Origin: Rhizobium sp. SL42
GTDB lineage: Bacteria > Pseudomonadota > Alphaproteobacteria > Rhizobiales > Rhizobiaceae
NCBI RefSeq assembly: GCF_021729845.1
Contig: NZ_CP063399.1
Location: forward strand, 124,001 to 188,000
Direction: 5' to 3'
DNA: 64,000 bases
Shown here: piece after piece, positions 25,998-34,403 of the stretch
Layout of the letters: each line of letters opens with the position of its first letter
Position numbering within the stretch: position 1 is the stretch's first letter
The notes under the pieces: generated by a model
Told to the model about the DNA's origin: nothing
Database searches by the model: none
The model's input: only the letters and a program-made list of their open reading frames with translations
Made by a program: the position numbers and the translations under genes

Positions 25998-27200
25998 CTA
26001 TTCCCTAAAGAGAGAATAGACGCCGATTGGCTGGTCGATGCCCCGAAGCAAATGATTCCCCATATATTCCGAACGGTCTTGGCAACCCGCTAATCTGACG
26101 AAGGCGTCAGAGCATAGAACCGTGCATTTAAGTTCCTTCGCCAAGCCCTCGATGCGGGAGGCCGTGTTTACAGCAGGCCCGATCACTGTAAAATCCAACC
26201 TGTTCCGCGACCCGATGTTGCCATACATGACTTCGCCGACATGGACACCGATACCGTAGCCGACCACAGTTCGGCCGCACTCTAAATTTCGCTCATTCAT
26301 CGCCGCAAGCGACACTCTCGCTTCGTCAATCGCCCTGATCATCGCTTGGCAGATAGTGACATTTTCGAGAGGGAAGATCGCCAGCACCCCATCTCCCATA
26401 AATTTCAAGATCTCTCCTCCATTGGCCTGAATTGGCTCGGCCAGAGCGTCGAAATATCCGTTCAGAAGACTGATCGTCTCGTCGCGGCTCAGCTTACAGG
26501 ATAGTGCCGTAAAATTTCTAAGATCGCACATCATGATTCCCGCATTCACGGTAGCTCCACTGCCTCGCCTCGTGACGCCTTCCAAGATCTGGTTACCTGC
26601 ACGGGGGCCGACATAGGTATCCAGCAGGGTTTTGGCTAACTGGTTCTTCAAGCGAATTTCGGTAACGAGCGCCAGGGCCGGGAGCAGTCCTCTGAGAGTG
26701 CTGATGTGCTGTGAACGAAAGCCGCCTGGAACATCGCTCAAGAAGGTAACGAGATGTCGCCTGTCACCCGTGTGATCGAGCGGTAACGCGATATAGTCGG
26801 TTAGACCTTCCGTCCGAAGTCCCGTGTAGATGGGATATTCCTTTGAGCCAGGCAGCGCTTTTTCAAGATGCTGCCGGACTTCGTCCGCACCGTCTATTAT
26901 CGTTTTGAAAGGACTGAGGGTAAAAGCTGTTGTTTCTTCCACTTCGTAGGCAACGCTTTCAGTTCTACAACCCAGAATTGCCGCCTGCCATAGAATGCGA
27001 GACCCCAACCATTCCGGATTGTGAGTTCTAAAGTGAAGAGATGCTCGCGCAAGCGGAAGACCGGAACTCGCTAGCTTGACACACAAATCCACAAAGATCT
27101 TCTCTAAGCTAAGTTCGGTACGGGTTCCGACCAGCAGCCATTGAAGAATTTCATCCTCTTTAACTAAGGTGCCGCTATGCGCCGCCCGATCCTGTCGCAT
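25998..27200 (-). CDS. class III nucleotide (adenylate) cyclase
   Basis: A 400-aa soluble protein from ATG 27200, preceded by AGGAGGGG; an in-frame ATG at 27257 is less likely. The N-terminal half (~20-210) looks like a GAF-type sensor. The C-terminal catalytic domain has IMMCDLRNFTALS (metal Asp), EILKFMGDGVLAIFP (substrate Lys and second metal Asp), GVHVGEVMYGNIGS, RLDFTVIGPAVNTASRIEGL (adenine-type Asp, transition-state Asn and Arg). The Lys/Asp pair favours ATP over GTP, so cAMP is the likely product. It follows a LuxR-type gene at 94 bases on the same strand and may be co-transcribed. Confidence 0.88.
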   Translation of the reverse strand: MRQDRAAHSGTLVKEDEILQWLLVGTRTELSLEKIFVDLCVKLASSGLPLARASLHFRTHNPEWLGSRILWQAAILGCRTESVAYEVEETTAFTLSPFKTIIDGADEVRQHLEKALPGSKEYPIYTGLRTEGLTDYIALPLDHTGDRRHLVTFLSDVPGGFRSQHISTLRGLLPALALVTEIRLKNQLAKTLLDTYVGPRAGNQILEGVTRRGSGATVNAGIMMCDLRNFTALSCKLSRDETISLLNGYFDALAEPIQANGGEILKFMGDGVLAIFPLENVTICQAMIRAIDEARVSLAAMNERNLECGRTVVGYGIGVHVGEVMYGNIGSRNRLDFTVIGPAVNTASRIEGLAKELKCTVLCSDAFVRLAGCQDRSEYMGNHLLRGIDQPIGVYSLFRE

Positions 27201-27294
27201 GTCCCCTCCTCTCGCATAAGCGACAGGTGTCGTGGCTTCGATCGCCGAATGTATCATTTATCGTCGAGGCGCAACAATTACATCCCTGCATCGG

Positions 27295-27840
27295 TCAAAC
27301 AATGCCGGCCCTAAGTGTGCTGGCGATCAGATGCATTCTGTTCTTGGCACCGGTCTTCAGCATGGCATTTGCTATGTGGATGTTCACCGTCGCATCGGCG
27401 ATTCTACACAGCCGACCAACCTCGACGGAGGTATGCCCTTCGGCGATCAGAGCTACGATCTGGAGCTCACGCAAGGTAAGGCCGAGCTTGTCGGGCCTCC
27501 TCAGGTCATCGGGGTTAGCCAATCGATCGGAGATTTGCGTCATCGTCCTCAGAGCCTCCAGATCGTCTCCCCAGGCGACCAAGGCAGTGGGCGTAGACAG
27601 ACCCTGCCACCGAAGGACCAGCCCGGAAATACTTGGCTTCGCCTGCGTATGTAGCGAGAACCAAAGCTCTCGTCCGAACTGCGCCGCTTTTGAAAGCGTC
27701 GATATCAGTCTATCAAGGGTTTCACCCGGAAATGCCTCGATCACCGGCCCGGGTGAAGACCATAGAGTCCGGCGTCGGTCGAATGCCGGCCACAAAGCGT
27801 CTGACGGGTGTTCCCCTGCCGTTGTTCCGCCCCCGCCCAT
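27295..27840 (-). CDS. LuxR-type HTH regulator, probably 5' truncated
   Basis: About 181 aa from ATG 27840. The C-terminus is a LuxR HTH domain (LTLRELQIVALIAEGHTSVE, then NIHIANAMLKTGAKNRM). The middle resembles the end of a PAS-type sensor (FGRELWFSLHTQAKPSISGL, RWQGLSTPTALVAW). The first residues are Gly/Pro-rich and overlap sequence that reads as the tail of an IS110 element, so the native N-terminus was probably lost by insertion. It lies directly upstream of the nucleotide cyclase. Whether it is still expressed is unknown. Confidence 0.6.
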   Translation of the reverse strand: MGGGGTTAGEHPSDALWPAFDRRRTLWSSPGPVIEAFPGETLDRLISTLSKAAQFGRELWFSLHTQAKPSISGLVLRWQGLSTPTALVAWGDDLEALRTMTQISDRLANPDDLRRPDKLGLTLRELQIVALIAEGHTSVEVGRLCRIADATVNIHIANAMLKTGAKNRMHLIASTLRAGIV

Positions 27841-27929
27841 GCGCGAGGTGCAAGTTCGATGGGTCGATCTACGACCTGATCGACTGCGCCTCCCTCGCAA
27901 CGGCCCACATGAAGCCACTCAGCTCACGG

Positions 27930-29003
27930 GCAATGGCGGTACAAACCACCGTCGTTCGCTTTCCTCGTCCGGTCAACGTTCGATAACGAGCCGTCAACCG
28001 GCTCTGAGCCTTCCATGCTATCTCCCGCACTTTCGGAGGCACTTGCTCCAGACGGTGCAGTTTCCTCGCGCCAACCTTTGGCGGATGGCGATATGTCCAA
28101 GCACTCTCTCGACCAGCATGTGCCGAACCCGACCGTTGTCTGCCTTGGTGATTGAGTCGCGTCTGACCGTCTCACTCGCTGATCGCTCACCAGGAACCAA
28201 ACCGCGGTAGCCCATAATTGGCGGGGGCTTTCAAATCGGGTCACGTTTCCGACCTCCGTGGCGACGACGACGGCGACGGCGACGGCGACGGCGACGAACA
28301 AATCCACCCCTCGCAACGTCTGCAGAGCTCGAACGACTGGGGCCAGCGACCAGGTCGGAATGAACTCCTCGATCACCTTCTCCAACCATTCGACGCGCTC
28401 TTTCGAGACGCGCACCGCCTCGACCATTTCCTGAAGTGCTATTTGATGCGCCAGATGCTCGAACTGTTGCTCCTACAGTCAACGCAGGTAGCGCATCGTC
28501 CAGCCCTTCTTGCGTGGATAGATCCGACTTTGTTTGAGCACAAAGGCACTTATCTGTTGCCGGTGAACCCGTAATGCCTCGACAGCAGCAGCTCGAGCAC
28601 GAACAAGATCGCGCATAGCTTCATGGCCCTCGTCGGGAACCCACACCGCCGTTAGCTCGCCAGCGCTCAATAGTCGGGCGAGCGCAAGCGTATCGCGACG
28701 GCTCGTCTTCACCCGGTCGCCAGGCTTCCTCGGGATCAACGACGGGGCGACAACCATACATCCATGACCAAGCGACGGGATCAGCCGATGGAGGCCGTAA
28801 CCCGTCGGGCACGCCTCGTAGCAGCAATGTACGTGATCAAACTTCGCGTTTATTCGCTGGATTGTGCGGCCCATGCTGGTATCGGATGCATCAACCTCGC
28901 CGAAATAGCGGACCTCTCCGTCCCGGCCGGGTTCGGCAACAGCAATCGCATTCTTCAGCTTGGCGACATCGATTCCGACAAAAGCTTCTCTATAATCTGC
29001 CAC
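27930..29003 (-). pseudogene. IS110-family transposase, inactivated
   Basis: Starts with GTG at 29003 after ACAGGAGG. The N-terminal domain is readable (YREAFVGIDVAKLKNAIAVA, CCYEACPTGYGLHRLI, KTSRRDTLALARLL), then after RYLR there are two in-frame stops (TGA, TAG). The reading resumes in frame (EEFIPTWSLAPVVRALQTLR) and reaches a VAVAVAVA expansion. A frame change follows within ESPRQLMGYRGLVPGE, and at least one more after RVRHMLVE. It is clearly dead. It cut the upstream end of the LuxR-type gene. Confidence 0.8.
28271..28294 (-). repeat. (CGGCGA)4 hexamer repeat
   Basis: Four perfect CGGCGA units next to extra CGA triplets, encoding (Val-Ala)4-Val-Val-Val in the dead IS110 transposase. 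Same unit length and copy number as the GGCGGA repeat in the dead IS3 fragment at 10.5 kb. Confidence 0.75.
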
Positions 29004-29206
29004 GGCTCGTCCTCCTGTTATGAGGATCGGCTCGGCCCGTCCGAGCACTCCCTCGGAAGACCGGTGTAGGGCGGAGCCACCTCAGGCTCGAAGACGGCCC
29101 TACGCAAAGGCAGGGGTCACACAATGTCCAGACCAGACAAACATAAGCTGTCAATGCTCTCCTTCAACACGCTGTAGCTGGACGGCGGCAACGAGGTCGG
29201 CATTTC

Positions 29207-30007
29207 CTACTGCTCCAAATTCTTCAGATAGATCGACAGCAACTGCGTCTGCGAGGAAATGCCGAGCTTGCGGTAAACGTTGCGGCGGTGGACTTTCACC
29301 GTGCCGGTGGAGATGCCGAGCCTGAGGCCGATCGATTCAGAGGAATGGCCCTGCAGAACAAGCTCGATGATCGATGCTTCGCGTTCCGTCAGGTTGAGAT
29401 TGCGCCAGACCCGGTCTGCCGCCGGGTGGAGTGGTTTGCGTCCGCCCTTGCCCTGCCTCAGTGCCGCATCGAACCGGCGGGCAAGGTCTGCCCATGCGTG
29501 GCGCACCAATCCGGCCACCATCGGCTCGGCCTTTTTGACCAGCGCGAACTCCGCCGCCGAAAAGGCGCCCGACTTTTCCCGGCGCATCAGCGACAGAACC
29601 ACTGTGATGCCGTCCTCCAGCGCGATGAAAAAACCGATCTCCTCGGCGAGGCCGGTCTGTGTGTAATAGCTACGAAAATACTCACTGGAAAAAAAGCGAT
29701 CCGGGGTGAGTTCGCGCATCCGCCAGACGCCCGGCTTCGGCTCCCGGGCGGCGTGATAGAACGGGTCGAGCAGGAACGGGCCGGCCTGATAGAGGCTGAC
29801 GAAGACGACATGTTCGTCCGGTGTGAACGTGCTGTAGAGATCGAGCGGTCGCTCCTTCTCCCTATAGGCAAAGATCACGGCATAGTCGAACGCGACCAGT
29901 GCTCGCATCAATGAGTGGAAACCGCCGCCTGCCTCGTCGTCGCTGGTTCCGGCCGCGCCGATCATCGGACCGATCGTCTTGAACAACGCTTCCAGGTCAA
30001 TGCCCAT
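29207..30007 (-). CDS. LuxR-family transcriptional regulator
   Basis: A 266-aa regulator from ATG 30007 (GGTGGGG upstream). Residues ~1-185 form an autoinducer-type or PAS/GAF-like ligand domain (LMRALVAFDYAVIFAYREKE, EEIGFFIALEDGITVVLSLM). The C-terminus is a LuxR HTH (LNLTEREASIIELVLQGHSS, LGISTGTVKVHRRNVYRKLG). It is divergent from the polyamine-type ABC operon, and two inverted repeats lie between them, so it probably controls that operon. The ligand is unknown; with this neighbourhood a transported amine or its breakdown product is more likely than an acyl-homoserine lactone. Confidence 0.85.
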   Translation of the reverse strand: MGIDLEALFKTIGPMIGAAGTSDDEAGGGFHSLMRALVAFDYAVIFAYREKERPLDLYSTFTPDEHVVFVSLYQAGPFLLDPFYHAAREPKPGVWRMRELTPDRFFSSEYFRSYYTQTGLAEEIGFFIALEDGITVVLSLMRREKSGAFSAAEFALVKKAEPMVAGLVRHAWADLARRFDAALRQGKGGRKPLHPAADRVWRNLNLTEREASIIELVLQGHSSESIGLRLGISTGTVKVHRRNVYRKLGISSQTQLLSIYLKNLEQ

Positions 30008-30084
30008 GCGCCCCACCAACCTTGCAAAAAAGAACGGCAATTGCCTCCGGCACATACACCTTCCACAGCAGCAAACGTCTTAAA

Positions 30085-30189
30085 ATACCTCTTTCGGGGT
30101 ATATACCGCAAACAGCCTGCTTGAATAGGTTAATGACAGACGGTGAGAAACGGGGCAGTCGCAGGATTGTCCGGTATTCTAAAAATACC
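30085..30189. promoter_or_regulatory. two operator-like inverted repeats
   Basis: ATACC-N8-GGTAT at 30085-30102 and GGTATT-N5-AATACC at 30173-30189, in the divergent promoter region between the LuxR-type gene and the ABC operon. The second ends 16 bases before the ABC start codon. Shared half-site GGTAT. Confidence 0.5.
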
Positions 30190-30205
30190 CGCGGGGAATT
30201 GATAC

Positions 30206-31288
30206 GTGACAGCCGCTCCAGCGAACGACATCGAGTTCCGTTCGGTCACCAAGCGCTATGGTAGCGTGACCGCCGTATCGGACATCAATCTGGCCGTCCC
30301 CAAGGGCGCGTTCGTAGCGCTGCTTGGCCCCTCCGGCTGCGGCAAGACCACGTGCCTTCGAATGATCGGCGGCTTCGAGCAGCCCAGCGAAGGCACGGTG
30401 CTGATCGACGGTCGCGAGATGAACGGTGTGCCGCCCTACCGGCGCGCCGTCAACATGGTGTTCCAGCACTATGCGCTCTTCCCACACTTCGATGTGGAGC
30501 AGAACGTTGCATATGGTCTGAAACAGGCGCGCCCGAAGTTGGCGGCATCCGAAATTTCGGCGCGGGCACGTGAAGCCCTCGAAATGGTCCGCCTTGTTGG
30601 CTTCGAAAAGCGCCGCATCCATGAAATGTCCGGTGGCCAGCAACAGCGCGTGGCGCTCGCCCGTGCTATCGTCAACAAGCCTTCGGTGCTTTTGTTGGAC
30701 GAGCCGCTGGCGGCGCTGGACAAGAAGCTGCGTACCGCCATGCAGATCGAGCTTCAGACCTTGCAGCACGAACTCGGCATCACCTTCGTGCTCGTCACCC
30801 ACGACCAGGAAGAGGCTCTGTCGATGAGCGACATGGTCTGCGTGATGAATGCCGGTCGCATCGTCCAGATGGCCAGGCCACAGGAAATCTACGACCGGCC
30901 GGCCGATCTCTTCGTCGCCGATTTCGTCGGCAAGACCAACCGGATTGCCGCAACCATCGAGGCGGATGGATCGACGCTGCGCCTGTCGAACGGCATGGCG
31001 CTGGCTGCGAAATGCGGTTTGAAACCCGGCGTGGCGACCGTAGCGCTGCGACCGGAAGCGATCGAACTGAGACGGCAGCCAACGGGCGACAGCAGCCAAC
31101 TGGCCGGCACAGTCACCCACCGCATCTTTCTCGGTTCCACCGCCGAATACCAGATCAGCGTCGACGGCCTTGGCGATTTCCTCGTTACGGCCGACAGGCG
31201 CAGCGTGCAGGAAAGCGACCTCGTCGAACCGGGCGAACGGGTCGTACTGAGTTTCGACCCCGGCAAAGTGCATGTTTTTCCGGCCTGA
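30206..31288 (+). CDS. polyamine-type ABC transporter ATPase (PotA-like)
   Basis: A 360-aa ATPase with GTG start at 30206. Walker A GPSGCGKTT, Q-loop VFQHYALFPH, signature [14 protein letters not shown], Walker B VLLLDEPLAALD, H-loop VTHDQEEAL, and a C-terminal TOBE domain (~280-355). It belongs to the spermidine/putrescine/iron family of importers. It is the first gene of an operon with substrate-binding protein, two permeases and a dehydrogenase, and probably energises that importer at the inner membrane. Substrate not determined. Confidence 0.9.
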   Translation: MTAAPANDIEFRSVTKRYGSVTAVSDINLAVPKGAFVALLGPSGCGKTTCLRMIGGFEQPSEGTVLIDGREMNGVPPYRRAVNMVFQHYALFPHFDVEQNVAYGLKQARPKLAASEISARAREALEMVRLVGFEKRRIHEMSGGQQQRVALARAIVNKPSVLLLDEPLAALDKKLRTAMQIELQTLQHELGITFVLVTHDQEEALSMSDMVCVMNAGRIVQMARPQEIYDRPADLFVADFVGKTNRIAATIEADGSTLRLSNGMALAAKCGLKPGVATVALRPEAIELRRQPTGDSSQLAGTVTHRIFLGSTAEYQISVDGLGDFLVTADRRSVQESDLVEPGERVVLSFDPGKVHVFPA

Positions 31289-31329
31289 GGAATGGCCGTA
31301 CACGTCAAGACAAAAAAGGGAACGAAGTC

Positions 31330-32490
31330 ATGACAAAGTGGTACAGAGAAAATGCCCCGATCACTGCAGAAAATCTGACGGAAGAATGGATGCGCCTGAA
31401 GCGCGGCTCGGTCACCCGCCGCCACTTTTTAGGCGTCACCGGACTTGGTCTTGCCGCAGCAGTCCTTGCCCGCCAGCCGGGCATCTTCAGCTCGCCGGCT
31501 TACGCTCAGGACCTCGGAACAACCATGTCGATCGCCACCTGGCCGAACTATCATGACCCGGCAACCTTCGAGGTCTTCACGGCCGCGACCGGCGTTGCCG
31601 TCGAGGTCAACGTCTTTGGCTCGAACGAGGAAATGCTCGCCAAGCTCCAGGCCGGCGGCACAGGCTGGGATCTGTTCGTTCCGACCAACTATACGATCTC
31701 CACCTATGTGAAGCTCGGCCTGATCGATCCGCTCGACATGTCCAAGCTCCCGGCCTTCTCGCAAGCCTCACAGTCAGCCCGCTTCACTTCGGAAGGTGCC
31801 GTCGACGGGACGACCTATGCCCTGCCGAAGAACTGGGGCACGACCGGCATGGCCGTCAACACCTCAAAGATAAAGACAAAGATCACCTCCTGGAAGGACT
31901 TCTTCGAGGTCGCCATGACCGAAGCCGACAACCGCGTCATGGTGCACGATTACCAGTTGACGACGATCGGCAGCGCGCTGGTTTCGCTTGGCTATTCCTT
32001 CAATTCGATCAAGCCGGAAGAGCTTGCCAAGGCCGAGGAACTGCTGATCAAGGTCAAGCCGCATCTCTACGGCATCAATAGCGACTACCAGCCAGGCATG
32101 CGTGCCACTGATGCGTGGATGACCATGTGCTGGACCAATGACGGTGCCCAGCTCAACCGCGACATGCCGGAGATCGCCTATATCCTTGGCACCGACGGCG
32201 GCGAGATCTGGACAGACTTCTACGCGATCCCGAAAAGTGCCGCCAACAAGCCGGCCGGCTATGCCCTGCTCGACTACCTGATGACGCCGGAAAACGCTGT
32301 CAAGGAACACATCGCCAACGGTGCGCCAACCACCGACAGCCGCGTGCTCGCTTTGCTTCCAGCTGACGTCACCTCGAACAAGATCGTCTATCCGGACGAG
32401 GCATCGCTCACCAAGCTCGAATTCGGCGCTGCCGTGACGCTGACCGATCCGGCACGCGCGGAACTGATGGCCCGCTTCAAGTCGGCTTGA
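31330..32490 (+). CDS. PotD-like substrate-binding protein with Tat-type leader
   Basis: A 386-aa periplasmic binding protein from ATG 31330 (AGGGAA upstream). The N-terminus is long and has a twin-arginine leader: SVTRRHFLGVTGLGLAAAVL, then cleavage near SSPAYAQD. The mature protein has PotD features (TMSIATWPNY, GWDLFVPTNYTISTYV, LPKNWGTTGMAVNTSK). Most PotD relatives use the Sec leader; a Tat leader suggests folding or cofactor loading before export. It lies 41 bases after the ATPase and serves the permeases that follow. Confidence 0.88.
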   Translation: MTKWYRENAPITAENLTEEWMRLKRGSVTRRHFLGVTGLGLAAAVLARQPGIFSSPAYAQDLGTTMSIATWPNYHDPATFEVFTAATGVAVEVNVFGSNEEMLAKLQAGGTGWDLFVPTNYTISTYVKLGLIDPLDMSKLPAFSQASQSARFTSEGAVDGTTYALPKNWGTTGMAVNTSKIKTKITSWKDFFEVAMTEADNRVMVHDYQLTTIGSALVSLGYSFNSIKPEELAKAEELLIKVKPHLYGINSDYQPGMRATDAWMTMCWTNDGAQLNRDMPEIAYILGTDGGEIWTDFYAIPKSAANKPAGYALLDYLMTPENAVKEHIANGAPTTDSRVLALLPADVTSNKIVYPDEASLTKLEFGAAVTLTDPARAELMARFKSA

Positions 32491-32495
32491 TTTCT

Positions 32496-32640
32496 CTTCT
32501 CCCCAGCGGGGAGAAGGTGGCCCGAAGGGCCGGATGAGGGGGCCGAAGACGATCATCCGAATATGACGTGCGCCTCCGGCTACGCCGTCGCCCCCCTCAT
32601 CGCCTCACTGCGTTTGGCACTTCTCCCCGCTGGGGAGAAG
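32496..32640. repeat. pair of rhizobial intergenic palindromes
   Basis: CTTCTCCCC-AGC-GGGGAGAAG (32496-32516) and CTTCTCCCC-GCT-GGGGAGAAG (32620-32640), with GGTGGCCCGAAGGGCCGGAT after the first and an inverted-looking CCCCTCAT block before the second. This sequence type is common between rhizobial genes (RIME-like). It sits between the binding-protein gene and the first permease and could cause partial termination or mRNA processing. Confidence 0.7.
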
Positions 32641-32709
32641 AGATAGGCCGCAGACCCAGTGCACTACAAATACTCGACAGACGATTCAGCGACCGAAAGT
32701 ACCAACTCC

Positions 32710-33576
32710 ATGCCCCTCACCCCGGACAGAAAACGACAGCTTACGACCGCCGCACTCGTCGCGCCGGCCGGCCTGTGGCTGTCTGTCTTTCTCGTCCTGC
32801 CGTTCATGGCCATGGTGGTCTTCGCCTTTGGCGAACGGGCGCCGGAGGGCGGCTATCAGGCGGCCTTCACCTTTGCCCAATTCGCCAATCTTCCCTCGCG
32901 TGCGGCGGCCTTCTGGAACACAATGATGATCGCGCCGGTCGGCACCTTCCTCTGCCTGATCGTCGCCTATCCCGTCGCTTATTATCTGGCGATCAAGTCC
33001 AATCAGAAATACCGGCTGGTGCTCGTCTCGCTCGTCGTCGTGCCCTTCTGGACCAGCCTCTTGGTGCGCACCTATGCCTGGATGTATATCCTCGGCTCGC
33101 GCGGCATTCCCAATCTGCTCGGCATGATCGGCATTGAAGACGTCAGGCTCCTCAACACGCAAGGCGCGGTGCTGCTCGGCATCGTCTACGGCTACCTGCC
33201 GCTGATGATCATGCCGATCTATGTCAGCCTTGAAAAACTCGATCGCCGCCTGCTCGAAGCCTCGGCCGATCTCGGCGCCAAGCCGGTCTCGACTTTCTTC
33301 GGCATCACCCTACCGCTATCGCTTCCCGGCGTCATGACAGGGGTGGGGCTGGTGACCATTCTCCTCCTCGGCGAATACCTGATCCCGCAGCTTCTCGGCG
33401 GCGGCAAGGTATTTTTCATCGGCAATGCGCTGGTCGATCTCTTCCTGCAATCGCGCAACTGGCCTTTCGGCTCGGCGATCGCCGTGACACTGGTGGTCGT
33501 GGTGGTCATCGTCCTCAGCGTCGCCATGCGCATCGCCTGGAAAGTCTCCGGCTCCAGACAGGTGGATCTCGTCTGA
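32710..33576 (+). CDS. ABC transporter permease (PotB-like)
   Basis: A 288-aa inner-membrane permease from ATG 32710; an in-frame GTG at 32659 would add 17 residues, and neither has a good ribosome site. Six membrane segments; the first is APAGLWLSVFLVLPFMAMVV. The EAA motif region is EASADLGAKPVSTFFGITLP. It forms the channel with the next gene. Overlaps that gene's start by 1 base. Confidence 0.87.
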   Translation: MPLTPDRKRQLTTAALVAPAGLWLSVFLVLPFMAMVVFAFGERAPEGGYQAAFTFAQFANLPSRAAAFWNTMMIAPVGTFLCLIVAYPVAYYLAIKSNQKYRLVLVSLVVVPFWTSLLVRTYAWMYILGSRGIPNLLGMIGIEDVRLLNTQGAVLLGIVYGYLPLMIMPIYVSLEKLDRRLLEASADLGAKPVSTFFGITLPLSLPGVMTGVGLVTILLLGEYLIPQLLGGGKVFFIGNALVDLFLQSRNWPFGSAIAVTLVVVVVIVLSVAMRIAWKVSGSRQVDLV

Positions 33577-34400
33577 TGCGCGCGCTCGTCACCTTCGTCT
33601 ACCTATTCCTCTACGCGCCGATCGCCCTGGTCGTGCTGTTCTCGTTCAACGCCGGCCGCAGCGCCAGCGAGTTCACCGGCTTCTCAACCATGTGGTACGG
33701 CAAGGCACTCGGAAACACCTTCCTGATCACCGCCTTGCAGAACAGCCTGATGATCGCCTTCACCAGCGCCGTGCTCGCCGCCGTCTTCGGCACGATGGCA
33801 GCGCTCGGGATGCAGCGGCTGAGCAGCCGCGGCCGCGCCATCTTCGACGGGTTGTTTGCCGCTGCCATCGTCGTGCCCGGCGTCGTCATCGGCATTGCAA
33901 CGCTGGTGGCGCTGGTCGAGGTCTTCTCCTTCCTCAATCCGGCGCTGGCTTCGACCTGGCCCGGCGACAAGCCGCCGCAGCTTGGCCTCGGCTATGGATC
34001 GATCATTGCCGCCCACGGGCTGTTCTCGCTGTCGCTGGTGACCATGATCGTCAAGGCGCGCATCGCCACCCTCGGCCGCGATATCGTCGAGGCCTCGAGC
34101 GATCTTTACGCCACGCCGTTCACCACCTTCCGCCAGATCGTGCTACCGCAGATCCTGCCATCGGTGCTCGCCGGTTTCCTGCTCGCCTTCACGTTTTCGT
34201 TCGACGATTTCATCGTCGCCTTCTTCGTCGCCGGCTCGAAGACGACGCTGCCGATCTATGTCTTCGCCTCGATCCGCCGCGGCGTGACGCCGGAGATCAA
34301 TGCGATCGCGACCATGGTTCTGGTCGCCTCACTTCTGCTCATCCTCATCGCCCGCGTACTGATGCGGGACAAGACAATAAAAGCGCAGGCCGGGGAGTAG
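33576..34400 (+). CDS. ABC transporter permease (PotC-like)
   Basis: A 274-aa permease with six predicted membrane helices (VYLFLYAPIALVVLFSFNAG at the start) and the EAA loop EASSDLYATPFTTFRQIVLP, which docks to the ATPase. It starts on the last base of the preceding permease stop codon. Partner subunit of the polyamine-type importer. Confidence 0.88.
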   Translation: MRALVTFVYLFLYAPIALVVLFSFNAGRSASEFTGFSTMWYGKALGNTFLITALQNSLMIAFTSAVLAAVFGTMAALGMQRLSSRGRAIFDGLFAAAIVVPGVVIGIATLVALVEVFSFLNPALASTWPGDKPPQLGLGYGSIIAAHGLFSLSLVTMIVKARIATLGRDIVEASSDLYATPFTTFRQIVLPQILPSVLAGFLLAFTFSFDDFIVAFFVAGSKTTLPIYVFASIRRGVTPEINAIATMVLVASLLLILIARVLMRDKTIKAQAGE

Positions 34401-34403
34401 ACT

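Noticed and set aside
30179..31303. 374-codon minus-strand frame
   Set aside because: Exact antisense shadow of the ABC ATPase gene, which has all its motifs.
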